DNA from: a virus
Strand: one strand, 5' to 3'
Length of the DNA: 64,000 nt
Virus record (IMG/VR): IMGVR_UViG_3300005253_000011
Coordinates: 1-64,000 of that record
Part shown: positions 52,263-60,777 of the stretch, piece after piece
Layout: each line of letters starts with the position of its first letter
Numbering within the stretch: the stretch's first letter is position 1
Notes under the pieces: model-generated
What the model was told of the DNA's origin: nothing
Seen by the model: only the letters and a program-made list of their open reading frames with translations
The model's database searches: none
Program-made: the position numbers and the translations under genes

Positions 52263-52534
52263 TGGGACGCGAGAAGAAATCTAATGAAGAGCTGGGTTAC
52301 ACTATCCCAGTTATGCGGAGACTTGAGAAGGGTAGATATGCTTCTGCCTTTGCTAAGTCTCTTGAGCCAGATAAGAATGGACAGATTAAAGTGAGAACTT
52401 CCGATCTACGAAGTACTAGCTGGTTAGGTACATCGGTCATTCACGTGCCCGAAGGATTCGAAATTAAGGAACCGCCAGCACCAAAAGGCAAGGATGAGGC
52501 TGGCCGGTATTTTAGTGGATCAGATCCCATTTAA
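52262..52534 (+). CDS. Small protein, 90 aa
   Basis: MGREKKSNEELGYTIPVMRR, basic, ending in a Pro/Lys-rich tail (EPPAPKGKDEAGRYFSGSDP). Its TAA overlaps TLS8 at the last base in the 12-bp register. Confidence 0.6.
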   Translation: MGREKKSNEELGYTIPVMRRLEKGRYASAFAKSLEPDKNGQIKVRTSDLRSTSWLGTSVIHVPEGFEIKEPPAPKGKDEAGRYFSGSDPI

Positions 52535-52577
52535 CCCTGTATGGTACTATGGTCAGGTCCGACTCCTGACCAGGGTT
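52533..52577 (+). ncRNA. tRNA-like minihelix TLS8
   Basis: Acceptor AACCCT/AGGGTT (six pairs), linker GTATGGTACTAT, T-arm GGTCAGG-TCCGACT-CCTGACC (seven pairs). It is followed by a hairpin AATTGAG/CTCAATT (52580-52601). Confidence 0.82.
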
Positions 52578-52613
52578 CAATTGAGTAATGTTGCTCAATT
52601 TAAACTGTTTTAT

Positions 52614-52844
52614 ATGGTATATATGACAGCGGAAGAAGCTCTCGCCCTAATGGAGAGCGCAGTAGACGTATATCAGTGGAACCAGTTCCGGAGACTGATT
52701 ACGTACAATCTCAATCCCGAATCAATAGAGTCTTTCCTGGGACTTATTGATCACACGGGCATGATCAGGAAAGTAGCCCGAGCCAACAAGTGGCCGAAGG
52801 TGTATACGTATTCTTATGGATGGATTTTAAATAAAAATGAGTAG
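52614..52844 (+). CDS. Small protein, 76 aa
   Basis: From the ATG at 52614 (or 52623): MTAEEALALMESAVDVYQWN, helical. A longer frame runs through TLS8 and is rejected. Overlaps the next gene by eight bases. Confidence 0.6.
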   Translation: MVYMTAEEALALMESAVDVYQWNQFRRLITYNLNPESIESFLGLIDHTGMIRKVARANKWPKVYTYSYGWILNKNE

Positions 52845-53382
52845 TATGGAAGAAATTCAAAAACAAATCAATGCTTTCTTAGAGAGGGCAGAAATCATTA
52901 AAGCGGACATGCGCATGCATGTACCAGGTGCATTGATTGTAAACCAGGTAAATCAGAGTCTTATATTTGTAAGTCCCAAGGGGAGTTACATTTATGAGAT
53001 GGACTATGTTGACAACTTTGTGAACAGAGCCGCTGGTATCCCTGAGGGTCAGTTATTGTGGCAGGATTATTTATTGAAGTCGACCCGGGAATGTCGCCGG
53101 GAAGAAGATCCGGAGTTATTCCTGGAGATCCTGAAGCTGAGTATGAAAACCACACAACACAAGGCGTTTGACATCTATGCCGATGGTAAACATCTCAAGC
53201 GAGTCTTGACTTGGCGTAGAGCTTTGAACGTTGTCTATGCGCTCAAACGGATATGTAAAGACCCGATGGATCTAAGATATCGATCATTCAGGTATATCAA
53301 AAAGATCTGGATCGTCGATTCGGCAGGCAATACAACTTACTTCATTTTTGACCCAAAGGATGCTGTTTACAATCCCTGCTAA
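52837..53382 (+). CDS. Unknown protein, 181 aa
   Basis: Start at 52837 or the ATG at 52846. MEEIQKQINAFLERAEIIKA is helical; a beta-rich centre (LIFVSPKGSYIYEMDY) and a basic helical end follow. Largest gene of the punctuated operon. Confidence 0.65.
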   Translation: MSSMEEIQKQINAFLERAEIIKADMRMHVPGALIVNQVNQSLIFVSPKGSYIYEMDYVDNFVNRAAGIPEGQLLWQDYLLKSTRECRREEDPELFLEILKLSMKTTQHKAFDIYADGKHLKRVLTWRRALNVVYALKRICKDPMDLRYRSFRYIKKIWIVDSAGNTTYFIFDPKDAVYNPC

Positions 53383-53425
53383 TATGAAAAATTTTAATTT
53401 AACCTCTCAATAAAACAAAACAAGT

Positions 53426-53902
53426 ATGAAGAAAATGAAAAATTTATTAGTTACACTAGGAATAGTGCTGTTGATTTTTGGTGCTTGTCTATTATCCAGT
53501 TGTACGGTAATAACAAAAATACCGGGATATGAATCATTAACAGGTCTGGACTTTAGACCTTACACTGAACAAGGATTTCTAATAACACCGTATGAATATG
53601 GTGGAGAATATTCAACTATATCAATGATTAATTATGAAGTTATGCCTTCAGCCAGACTTCCACAAACTACATATTCCAATGCACCAAGTGGAATAGTTAC
53701 AACTCGTAGTGGGGATTGGGTTATTGATGAATTGGATGTTCAAATAGCTTTAGATAGTATATTTGAAATTTGTATTAATCAAGGAGCAAATGCGTTAGTT
53801 GATCTTGAAGTTACAGGTATTTCTAAGGGATACATGAATATTGCAAAACCTGTTACTATATATGGAATTCGAATTACAGGGTTAGCTATTGAAAGGAAAT
53901 AA
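53426..53902 (+). CDS. Phage lipoprotein
   Basis: 158 residues. Signal peptide with lipobox LLSSC (Cys at about 26). The mature part ends GANALVDLEVTGISKG and IYGIRITGLAIERK, resembling YbjQ-like heavy-metal-binding-fold proteins. Last gene before a strong terminator. Superinfection exclusion is a common role for such lipoproteins but is not shown here. Confidence 0.65.
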   Translation: MKKMKNLLVTLGIVLLIFGACLLSSCTVITKIPGYESLTGLDFRPYTEQGFLITPYEYGGEYSTISMINYEVMPSARLPQTTYSNAPSGIVTTRSGDWVIDELDVQIALDSIFEICINQGANALVDLEVTGISKGYMNIAKPVTIYGIRITGLAIERK

Positions 53903-53944
53903 GTTATTGAGTGCCCGCAAGGGTAACACAACCAAACAAAAAAA

Positions 53945-53975
53945 GGGCACCTGGTTATCCGGGTGCCCTTTTTTT
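53945..53975 (+). terminator. Bidirectional intrinsic terminator
   Basis: GGGCACCTGG pairs with CCGGGTGCCC around TTAT (53945-53968), followed by seven T; seven A precede the stem, so it also works leftwards. Separates two converging operons. Confidence 0.9.
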
Positions 53976-54422
53976 GTTTATGGTAACGGGAACAACCAGT
54001 TGGCCTGGGGTGACCTTGTATTCATAAATCCGTTCACTGACAAGAAGCATATCTAATTTATTTTGTTTGGTTTGCTTTTGAGTTTTCATCTTACCGATGA
54101 CGGTATCAATAACCGACATCGCCATATCATTCTCAATCAGAACGCTATAAATATTAACTTCTCCAGGGCTATTGAATAGCTTGGAATACCCCATCATACG
54201 CGGCTCAGCATTGGGGTCATCTTCTGGGTCAGGGGGAGCGGGCATGTACTGTAGTGTGGGAGCATATTCAAAGTCGAACTCTTCTAGGGCCATTTCAACA
54301 TGCCCGGTTTTGCTATTGATAAGCTTGCCTGCAAATTTAGTCAAAGACTCGACTTTGCTGTCTAGAATTTCTATCTCCTTGACCAATCCTGCGATTTCTT
54401 TCGCTACTGTGAAGTTTCTCAT
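53955..54422 (-). CDS. Helical protein of unknown function, 155 aa
   Basis: Starts at the ATG at 54422 (MRNFTVAKEIAGLVKEIEIL); the longer frame begins inside the promoter. Coiled coil at residues 5-40, acidic Pro-rich middle, helical end. The stop is inside the terminator stem. Confidence 0.65.
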   Translation of the reverse strand: MRNFTVAKEIAGLVKEIEILDSKVESLTKFAGKLINSKTGHVEMALEEFDFEYAPTLQYMPAPPDPEDDPNAEPRMMGYSKLFNSPGEVNIYSVLIENDMAMSVIDTVIGKMKTQKQTKQNKLDMLLVSERIYEYKVTPGQLVVPVTINKKRAPG

Positions 54423-54440
54423 GTGTGTGATATTTATATA

Positions 54441-54471
54441 CAAAGATAACGAAAAAAAGCCACCGGGTCAA
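54441..54471 (-). promoter_or_regulatory. Promoter, TTG-N20-TATCTTTG
   Basis: On the minus strand TTG (54469-54471), 20 bases, TATCTTTG (54441-54448); predicted start about 14 bases before the ATG at 54422. Confidence 0.65.
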
Positions 54472-54473
54472 AT

Positions 54474-55013
54474 TTATAATTTTAAATGTGAACACGATTG
54501 TTTTAACCAATCCAAATATTCATCATAAGTACGACTACGTTTAGCATAATTGCAATCCATACAACATGGTACCACATTCGCAAGGGTATACCCTTTAGTA
54601 TCATCTACTCTGTCTATCCCGTTGTAAGTGTATGAACCGTTAGCACCAAGAGGGAAATATGTATTTGAGGGCGAACAACCGCAATAATGACAATTTCCTT
54701 TATGAATAGCTATAATCTGTTCATCGGTTAAAGCTGATTCATGATTTCTTCGTTTAGCATCCATCTTATGATTATGTATTACCTTATTTCGAGCTGCTAC
54801 CCCTTCAGGGAGTCGCCGCCGTTTACTACGCAACTCTTTAGCTAAACAACCACAACTGTTAGTAGTGCCCCTTTTAAGATTATTACCTATAACTACTATC
54901 TCATTCCCACAATCACATTTACATAACCAATACGATTTCTCTTTATCAGTATGTGAAAACTCAATCACAGTAAGCCTCCCAAACTTCTGCCCTATTAATT
55001 CTAGTCGTTTCAA
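54474..55013 (-). CDS. Free-standing HNH endonuclease (third copy of the family)
   Basis: 179 residues: GQKFGRLTVIEF, WLCKCDCGN...SCGC zinc ribbon, CHYCGCSPSN, YNGIDRVDDTKGY, PCCMDCNYAKR. Start is a TTG that overlaps the helicase TGA (TTGA). Closest to the copy at 21156-21698. Confidence 0.85.
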   Translation of the reverse strand: MKRLELIGQKFGRLTVIEFSHTDKEKSYWLCKCDCGNEIVVIGNNLKRGTTNSCGCLAKELRSKRRRLPEGVAARNKVIHNHKMDAKRRNHESALTDEQIIAIHKGNCHYCGCSPSNTYFPLGANGSYTYNGIDRVDDTKGYTLANVVPCCMDCNYAKRSRTYDEYLDWLKQSCSHLKL

Positions 55014-56428
55014 TATATGATAATTAGGTCTCTGCGTGGGCGAGTGCAGGCAGTGTAAAGTATCCTGTTTTTCTCGTATGTGTCACGGTTCTTTTCAATG
55101 TCGTCTTCCATCACGACCGCAATATTATAAGTCGACCCCTGGGATTTGTGGCACGTGATTGCGTAAGAATATCTCACCCAGAAAAATGTCCGCTTGAATT
55201 CGTAGAAGTCCATCCACGCGGATCTCGCCTGAAATGATCCCGATGGTAAACTCTTGGCATAGTTGGCCTGCCGCTGGAGTAGATCATTATACTTCTTCTC
55301 TGAGTCCTCATGAATCAGCTTAACTATGAACTCAGTCCATCCTTCATCATCCCTGAATATATTCACATGGGCATTATAATACTTAAATGGTGTACCATCC
55401 TCATCCCAATCCTTTATTTCATAATCCATGATCTCCATCTCTTCACTGTTATGCACCATCACAACCTTATCCTCCATCAATGGCTCCATCGCAATCAATC
55501 TCTCACCTGGGAGATACTTAGCCAAATCCTTTTGCTGGTAAATATGGTGCCGGATCATCGCATTATATGTGTCCACAGTCGCGTTCCTCCAGGCCAGGAT
55601 TTTCACATGGTCATTATCTCGTTGAAATGCCTCACTGGTATATTCAGGTAAAATTTCAGTTATGATGAATCTATCCTTATCAGATCGGGGTACAAATTGT
55701 ATACTCCCCTGCTTGGTCATGTTACCCTTCTTGATGGGAACAGGATCAGGCCGGTATATCATTTCCCGGATCTTGAATGAATAATCAATGATGGGATTGC
55801 CCTCAGCTTGCCTGATGATAGTGTCCATCTTTGTATAGCCTATATCATCCTCTCTTCTGTAATCTCTGTTAAATGGAATTGAGTCAGGTTTGTTAACCGG
55901 GGGGATTTGTAGTGAGTCACCGACAAACAAAACTTTAAGGCCACGAGAAGCGTATATTCTGATCTCTTCGTATAGCCCATCATCTAACATGCTTGTCTCG
56001 TCCACTATAAGGAACTGAATCTTATCAAGTTTGCACGGTAGAAACTTATCCTTAACGAATGAGATGATCCCATGCCCGTCAATATGCTCTTTTAATCCTA
56101 GCGCACTGTGGATAGTAGCAAAATTTACCCGGGAATCATGGACATGCTGCCTGATAACTTTGACCGCTTTGTGAGTTGGTGCCGTGACCAAGATCTCTCG
56201 CTTGGTGACATCTCCAATATACTGGATCACCACATTCATGAGATAAGTCTTCCCGCTGCCGGCTACCCCGTCCAGGAGGAACATGCCCCCGACTGGTTGA
56301 TCAACGAAGATCTTTATGGCATCAAATGCATCAGGCTGATCCCCCTTCAGACCATCCTTGTAATTAATATCACACTTTGCAATTTGCGCAGCGGTCTTCC
56401 CGTCGAATATTCTGTCTATCGAGCTCAT
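55010..56428 (-). CDS. Dda-like superfamily 1 DNA helicase
   Basis: 472 residues. Walker A GVAGSGKT at 54-61, motif Ia TAPTHKAV, Walker B DETSMLDD near 143-150, motif III VGDSLQIPP, and the late SYAITCHKSQGSTY motif. It unwinds DNA 5' to 3' in the RecD/Dda group and would act in replication start or recombination. Overlaps RNase H upstream by 59 bases. Confidence 0.9.
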   Translation of the reverse strand: MSSIDRIFDGKTAAQIAKCDINYKDGLKGDQPDAFDAIKIFVDQPVGGMFLLDGVAGSGKTYLMNVVIQYIGDVTKREILVTAPTHKAVKVIRQHVHDSRVNFATIHSALGLKEHIDGHGIISFVKDKFLPCKLDKIQFLIVDETSMLDDGLYEEIRIYASRGLKVLFVGDSLQIPPVNKPDSIPFNRDYRREDDIGYTKMDTIIRQAEGNPIIDYSFKIREMIYRPDPVPIKKGNMTKQGSIQFVPRSDKDRFIITEILPEYTSEAFQRDNDHVKILAWRNATVDTYNAMIRHHIYQQKDLAKYLPGERLIAMEPLMEDKVVMVHNSEEMEIMDYEIKDWDEDGTPFKYYNAHVNIFRDDEGWTEFIVKLIHEDSEKKYNDLLQRQANYAKSLPSGSFQARSAWMDFYEFKRTFFWVRYSYAITCHKSQGSTYNIAVVMEDDIEKNRDTYEKNRILYTACTRPRRDLIIIY

Positions 56429-56882
56429 TGTTGATTTTGTCTTTAAAATACGGATTAACTAATTTTGAATAGGCATCTGCGGCCCTGTTCTGCTTCCTGG
56501 ATACCCACTCAATATCAAACCACAAATCGTGGGCTTGCTTCTCCAAAGCCCTGTATTCAGCATAATAATATTTCAGAGAGTTCTTTCTAACCTGCATCTT
56601 GCCATTAGCCTGTCCGGCTACCAGGGCGCTATCTGTGTAGATCTGATACTGGGTATGTGGATTAGGCTTCTCCCTGGAATGCTTAATCATCAACTCCATG
56701 CCAGCCAGAAGGGCCAGCCATTCAGCGGTGTTGTTAGTACCAGCCCTGTCCCATCCCGTTTTTGTCTCAATCACCTCAGTCATAAGAGGATCAAACTTCT
56801 TTGAGAGGACAGCGGCATAACCTACCGTATTGTGATCCGGGTGATTGTAACATGACCCGTCACAGTGGATATAGATTGTCAT
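56370..56882 (-). CDS. Ribonuclease H
   Basis: 170 residues, type I fold with all four catalytic acids: D8 (HCDGS), E54 (NNTAEWLAL), D84 (YTDSALV) and D136 (RAADAYSKL). It removes RNA primers from RNA-DNA hybrids. A basic, two-Cys C-terminal tail (EDRCANCKV) extends over the helicase start. Confidence 0.9.
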   Translation of the reverse strand: MTIYIHCDGSCYNHPDHNTVGYAAVLSKKFDPLMTEVIETKTGWDRAGTNNTAEWLALLAGMELMIKHSREKPNPHTQYQIYTDSALVAGQANGKMQVRKNSLKYYYAEYRALEKQAHDLWFDIEWVSRKQNRAADAYSKLVNPYFKDKINNELDRQNIRREDRCANCKV

Positions 56883-57607
56883 TTCCGGTAGTTTAAAATG
56901 GCCTGGGTCCCGAGCATTATGATAGCACCTTCTAATCTATGCCACCAAGGGCGTTTATAGAATGGTGGTTTGTTCTGTATTGTTACATTATGCATCTTTA
57001 CAGTGCGGACATATGGGTTAGCGTCTTCTATCGTTACTACAGGCCTAAGAGGCTTGAATAATCCCGTCTTCTGGTACCCTAAGAATATGGTACTTTCCTG
57101 TTTAATTGTAAGATCCAGGATACCGACTGTGGCACCGTACACTATTCCATTCAATGATATCCACTCGCTAGAGTAGGTGAACGTGGATGGAACCTTTAGG
57201 TATGTACCCTCAGCAATATCGGGGCAGTCAACTGAGTCAACCGTCACAATATTGGGCGTATCTACCTCTGCTATCAACTCTTCATAGAATACGATTTGAT
57301 TCTCCAGCTTGATAATATGATCAATTTGCTTCAGATTCTTATTTTTCAGGTCCTCCTTCTCGATGATACCTGCAGCTATAGCATTCTCCAGGGAAGCTAC
57401 CTTCTGATCCTGGATATAGATTTCCTGACCCTGGTCTGTGACTATCACCTCAAAGTGATTGATAGTATCAGATAACAGTTCCTGCAATTGGGCATGTCCA
57501 GCTTTGGCTTCTCTCAATTGTATCCAAAAATACATTGCCAATACAATGACGATACCAAATATGATATACTTTATATTGCTAATTATTGCTTTTTTGTCTC
57601 GGTTCAT
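56879..57607 (-). CDS. Membrane-anchored coiled-coil protein, spanin-like
   Basis: 242 residues: N-terminal transmembrane helix (YIIFGIVIVLAMYFWIQL), coiled coil to about residue 110, then a beta domain. It follows the amidase gene with a four-base overlap, the usual place for an inner-membrane spanin, although the C-terminal domain is larger than typical. Confidence 0.6.
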   Translation of the reverse strand: MNRDKKAIISNIKYIIFGIVIVLAMYFWIQLREAKAGHAQLQELLSDTINHFEVIVTDQGQEIYIQDQKVASLENAIAAGIIEKEDLKNKNLKQIDHIIKLENQIVFYEELIAEVDTPNIVTVDSVDCPDIAEGTYLKVPSTFTYSSEWISLNGIVYGATVGILDLTIKQESTIFLGYQKTGLFKPLRPVVTIEDANPYVRTVKMHNVTIQNKPPFYKRPWWHRLEGAIIMLGTQAILNYRK

Positions 57608-58317
57608 GATGCTTTCTTTAAAAGATTCTTACGTATCACAGTCTCATGTGTCTCTCTGAATGCCTGTACAATCAGGCTCATGTTACTCAGTGTTAGCATG
57701 TTTACACACTCTGCATAGTTGGTATAGAATCCTACTTCAGTTAGCATAGCAGACATATGTGTCCTAACTAACACAGTAAATTTGGCTTCTTTGTCCGGAT
57801 CTCCATCTCCCAGGCCTGGGCGCATCTTCCAACCAAGTAATTCTTCCAGTTTATAGAACATTTCAGTGGCTATAGGATCGCTTAAAGTCTGTCCTGGTGA
57901 GGTATACACCTCTATGCCGTTAACTGACTCAACGCCGAAGGCATTGCCATGAATAGAATGATAATAGGTCTTAATGCCACGCTTCCGTACCTTCGCATTG
58001 AAATGATTGGCACGGATACAGCGTTCAGTCCTGCCGTAATCCTTATGACCTGGTGTTACCATGTAGTATCCTAGGTTGTTTGCGTATAGATCTGCAGCAT
58101 ATAGCCAGGCAACAACCCGTGTCCATAATCCCTCATAAAATACCATGGGACCATGGTCATACATTTTCCTGGGCGCGGTGACGTATTCACCATTGATGAT
58201 ACCACCGTGTCCAGCGTCGATTAACTCTACTACTTTCGAGTTAATCGGTATCGATTCAAGCGGAGTATGCTCCTTCAGGTAATCGATAGTGTCGATTAAA
58301 GTCTGTGTATTCAACAT
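57604..58317 (-). CDS. N-acetylmuramoyl-L-alanine amidase (endolysin)
   Basis: 237 residues, Amidase_3 fold: zinc ligands H37 (IDAGHGG), E62 (FYEGLW) and H123 (HSIHGNAF), and the catalytic Glu in LTEVGFYTN (E194). It cuts the sugar-peptide bond of peptidoglycan for lysis. No signal peptide, so it needs a holin. Start overlaps the nuclease gene upstream. Confidence 0.9.
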   Translation of the reverse strand: MLNTQTLIDTIDYLKEHTPLESIPINSKVVELIDAGHGGIINGEYVTAPRKMYDHGPMVFYEGLWTRVVAWLYAADLYANNLGYYMVTPGHKDYGRTERCIRANHFNAKVRKRGIKTYYHSIHGNAFGVESVNGIEVYTSPGQTLSDPIATEMFYKLEELLGWKMRPGLGDGDPDKEAKFTVLVRTHMSAMLTEVGFYTNYAECVNMLTLSNMSLIVQAFRETHETVIRKNLLKKAS

Positions 58318-58822
58318 TTTTAAATAAGTTTATTGAGTCTACACCTACAATACCAGATCCTCTGGCTATTATAAGTATGTTATTAACAATGAGATAAGAT
58401 AACAGCGTTGGTGTTTGTACCAAGAATATAGAGTACTTGGTTCTTGGTATGTCACCAGTCTGCCGTAACATAAGTATTGGAAGCCGCTCTGCTCTAAGGC
58501 TATCACGTTTTACCTGCTCCCAAATTGTGTAAATATTTGAGTTTTTGCGTAAGTCGTAAGTTATATGTACCTTTGCTAAGTCCTTTGTCTCTACCACGTA
58601 TGGGAAGTCAAAGGAGGGATCTGTAGATAGTACATCCCCACATATATTCATCACGTTTTGCCATCTTAACGAGCCGGACCCTGGAATGCGAGCAAACTCG
58701 CTCCCGGTCCAGCTCGTTAATAGTTTACAGACATAGCGTTCATTGCTATTGCCTTTTTTTTTCTGATTGATAGGTTGCACGTAGCCCCCACCAAATAAAT
58801 CTTCCTTCATTCCCATCATCAT
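58256..58822 (-). CDS. PD-(D/E)XK nuclease, Holliday-junction-resolvase-like
   Basis: 188 residues. GNSNERYVCKLLTSWTG (E29), ARIPGSGSLRW, ICGDVLS (D63) and VVETK (E78, K80) form the ExnGDxnExK core found in Hjc-type resolvases. Any of the first ATG codons could be the start. Probably resolves replication intermediates before packaging. Confidence 0.7.
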   Translation of the reverse strand: MMMGMKEDLFGGGYVQPINQKKKGNSNERYVCKLLTSWTGSEFARIPGSGSLRWQNVMNICGDVLSTDPSFDFPYVVETKDLAKVHITYDLRKNSNIYTIWEQVKRDSLRAERLPILMLRQTGDIPRTKYSIFLVQTPTLLSYLIVNNILIIARGSGIVGVDSINLFKNVEYTDFNRHYRLPEGAYSA

Positions 58823-58825
58823 ACT

Positions 58826-59716
58826 TTATTTAGTTCCGTGTAATAATATTTTCAAAGCTTCTTCATACGTAATTCCGTTATTTTTAATGTTCATCATTTG
58901 GTTATATCTTTTCGGCTCCCTTTCCTTTAATCTTTCAAATCGGGTTTTGTCAAACATAATTCCAAATCCACAATAAGCACATCCTGTATAGCTTTCTCCT
59001 TTATCATAGATGTCACAATATCTTACATTATTTTGTTTTATGAATTCCCAAATATTTTCCTTTGTCCAAATTGATAAAGGCGAGCATGTATGCTTAATAA
59101 TATTTATACAACCAGTTTGAAGATATGCATATCTTCTGGTAAAAGAATCAGTCGCCATCGTACCTACTAACATCCCATTTTTCCGAAAGGGGCGTAGAGG
59201 ATTTATTTTTAGAATATCACAACATTTATTAGTAACATCAAATGGAACATCTATCAAATATCGATATTTTTTAGGTAATTTAAAGTATTTGCTTTTCGTT
59301 CCATCCCTTTTAATACCTGTGAGATATAATTTTCTTGAAGCTTCATTATGTGGTCCCGGATCACGAAGTGTTGCTATCATCTTAGCTACTTTTTTACTGA
59401 TCAGTGGAAATCCATATTTATTCACAGTCTTAATAAAGGTTGTGTTTGGATGGACTATCTCTATATTCTCAATGGTTTTAACAAATCTTAAAATTTCAGA
59501 AAATTCATTAGTGGTATTTGAAAACACAGGGATTTTGTCTTTATCTATTATTTTAACAAGATGCAGCATTACCGTACTATCCACTCCACCAGAAAATGAG
59601 ATTTTACTATCCGGATACATTGCATGAAAAGAATCAATAATATACAAAGAATGATCTATTTTTTGATTCAAAGTCCAATTAATTTTGTCATTCAGTTCTT
59701 TTGATGATATTTTCAT
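58826..59716 (-). CDS. PAPS-reductase/DndC-family PP-loop protein
   Basis: 296 residues from the ATG at 59716, two bases past the previous stop. PP-loop SGGVDSTV near 42-49, and a Cys-rich end TGCAYCGFG near 250 typical of the PAPS reductase superfamily with a metal or Fe-S site. In phages such proteins may act in DNA or RNA sulfur modification or in sulfur metabolism; the substrate is unknown. Confidence 0.75.
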   Translation of the reverse strand: MKISSKELNDKINWTLNQKIDHSLYIIDSFHAMYPDSKISFSGGVDSTVMLHLVKIIDKDKIPVFSNTTNEFSEILRFVKTIENIEIVHPNTTFIKTVNKYGFPLISKKVAKMIATLRDPGPHNEASRKLYLTGIKRDGTKSKYFKLPKKYRYLIDVPFDVTNKCCDILKINPLRPFRKNGMLVGTMATDSFTRRYAYLQTGCINIIKHTCSPLSIWTKENIWEFIKQNNVRYCDIYDKGESYTGCAYCGFGIMFDKTRFERLKEREPKRYNQMMNIKNNGITYEEALKILLHGTK

Positions 59717-59717
59717 T

Positions 59718-60272
59718 CTATGCAATGATATCAGCGGGAATTCTATCCCAGTATGCCCGGAACAATTCATTAACACTCTTCTTTACAAGCTTAGACTTGA
59801 TCTTGTACCAGCGCGTTCTCCACTTGTAATCAATCACATTCCTGCGGAACCACCTATCAAACATACTTTTCTGGTACGCTTCCTTAGCGGCCTTGATCTG
59901 TTCCTTCTCCAGGTTCAGATAATACTCAGCTCTATCCATGAATGCTTCAGGACGCAGTGTAAACCTGGCCCGGGGACGTTTGTTGAAGTTCTTACAGGTA
60001 GTTACCCAGTTATTATTAAGCCGGTCCAGTAACAGGCCAGCCTCCTCACCATCAGGATCATCCAGAAAACTTCTGAGTTCCAGTAGCCTCTGTGCCAGTC
60101 CATCCAGCTCATTGAGATACTTCTTCTTCAATCTCTTCTCTTCCCTGCCCTCTGTGCCGGTCTCAGATGTATGCATACTACCAGGCTTGACCAATTCCTT
60201 GATCGCGCTCTGCCTGGCTTCGTTAATTTGGTGCTCCAGAATTTCTTCTGGTGTTTTTGTTTCGTCTACCAT
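59718..60272 (-). CDS. Helical basic protein, unknown
   Basis: 184 residues, charged and helical; acidic N-terminus and a basic C-terminal half (RRNVIDYKWRTRWYKIKSKL). It lies between an HNH gene and the PAPS-reductase-family gene. Not recognised. Confidence 0.65.
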   Translation of the reverse strand: MVDETKTPEEILEHQINEARQSAIKELVKPGSMHTSETGTEGREEKRLKKKYLNELDGLAQRLLELRSFLDDPDGEEAGLLLDRLNNNWVTTCKNFNKRPRARFTLRPEAFMDRAEYYLNLEKEQIKAAKEAYQKSMFDRWFRRNVIDYKWRTRWYKIKSKLVKKSVNELFRAYWDRIPADIIA

Positions 60273-60273
60273 T

Positions 60274-60777
60274 TTATTGTATTTTATTGAAAGTTAATCC
60301 TTTTGTTTGTTTATACTTACCCTGTAAAACTTTATGCGCATTTTGTAGTTGTAATCCATATGATCTAGCGGCGTCAGACATAGAAGGATGAGTTGATAGA
60401 AGTTTTCCTGTTTTATAATCATATACATTTACAGGAATTGGTTTCATGCCCGAATTTGGGGAACGTTTCCATAATCCTAATGCTATAGCGTGCTGCATAT
60501 TTTCTGATTGTGTTACCCACTCTAAATTGGAAACATTATTATTAAATTTATTTCCATCTTTATGATTAATTTGCGGCTTATTATCCGGATTTGATATAAA
60601 AGCTTCTGCAACTAATCGAGAAATATATTTATAGTGTGTTTTATTTTGTTTACGTAATCCTACTCTGTAATATCCCCAATTAGTGGGTAATGGTTTTAGA
60701 CATTTATTACGAAACAAACTAAATATCTTTCCTGAATCCTCTATTAGGTAATTTTCAAATCCCTTTATTGATTTCAT
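60274..60777 (-). CDS. Free-standing homing endonuclease, NUMOD4-HNH-NUMOD1 type
   Basis: 167 residues: KGFENYLIEDSGKIFSL (NUMOD4), LVAEAFISNPDNKPQINHKDG and FNNNVSNLEW (HNH), VYDYKTGKLLSTHPSMSDAA (NUMOD1), ending KGLTFNKIQ. ATG overlaps the SbcC-like stop (ATGA). It splits the recombination gene set from the 184-residue gene. Confidence 0.87.
   Translation of the reverse strand: MKSIKGFENYLIEDSGKIFSLFRNKCLKPLPTNWGYYRVGLRKQNKTHYKYISRLVAEAFISNPDNKPQINHKDGNKFNNNVSNLEWVTQSENMQHAIALGLWKRSPNSGMKPIPVNVYDYKTGKLLSTHPSMSDAARSYGLQLQNAHKVLQGKYKQTKGLTFNKIQ

Noticed and set aside
49402-52534. Stop-codon reassignment, as known in some crAss-like phages
   Set aside because: TAG, TGA and TAA all end genes at expected lengths, and frames do not continue past them into conserved sequence.
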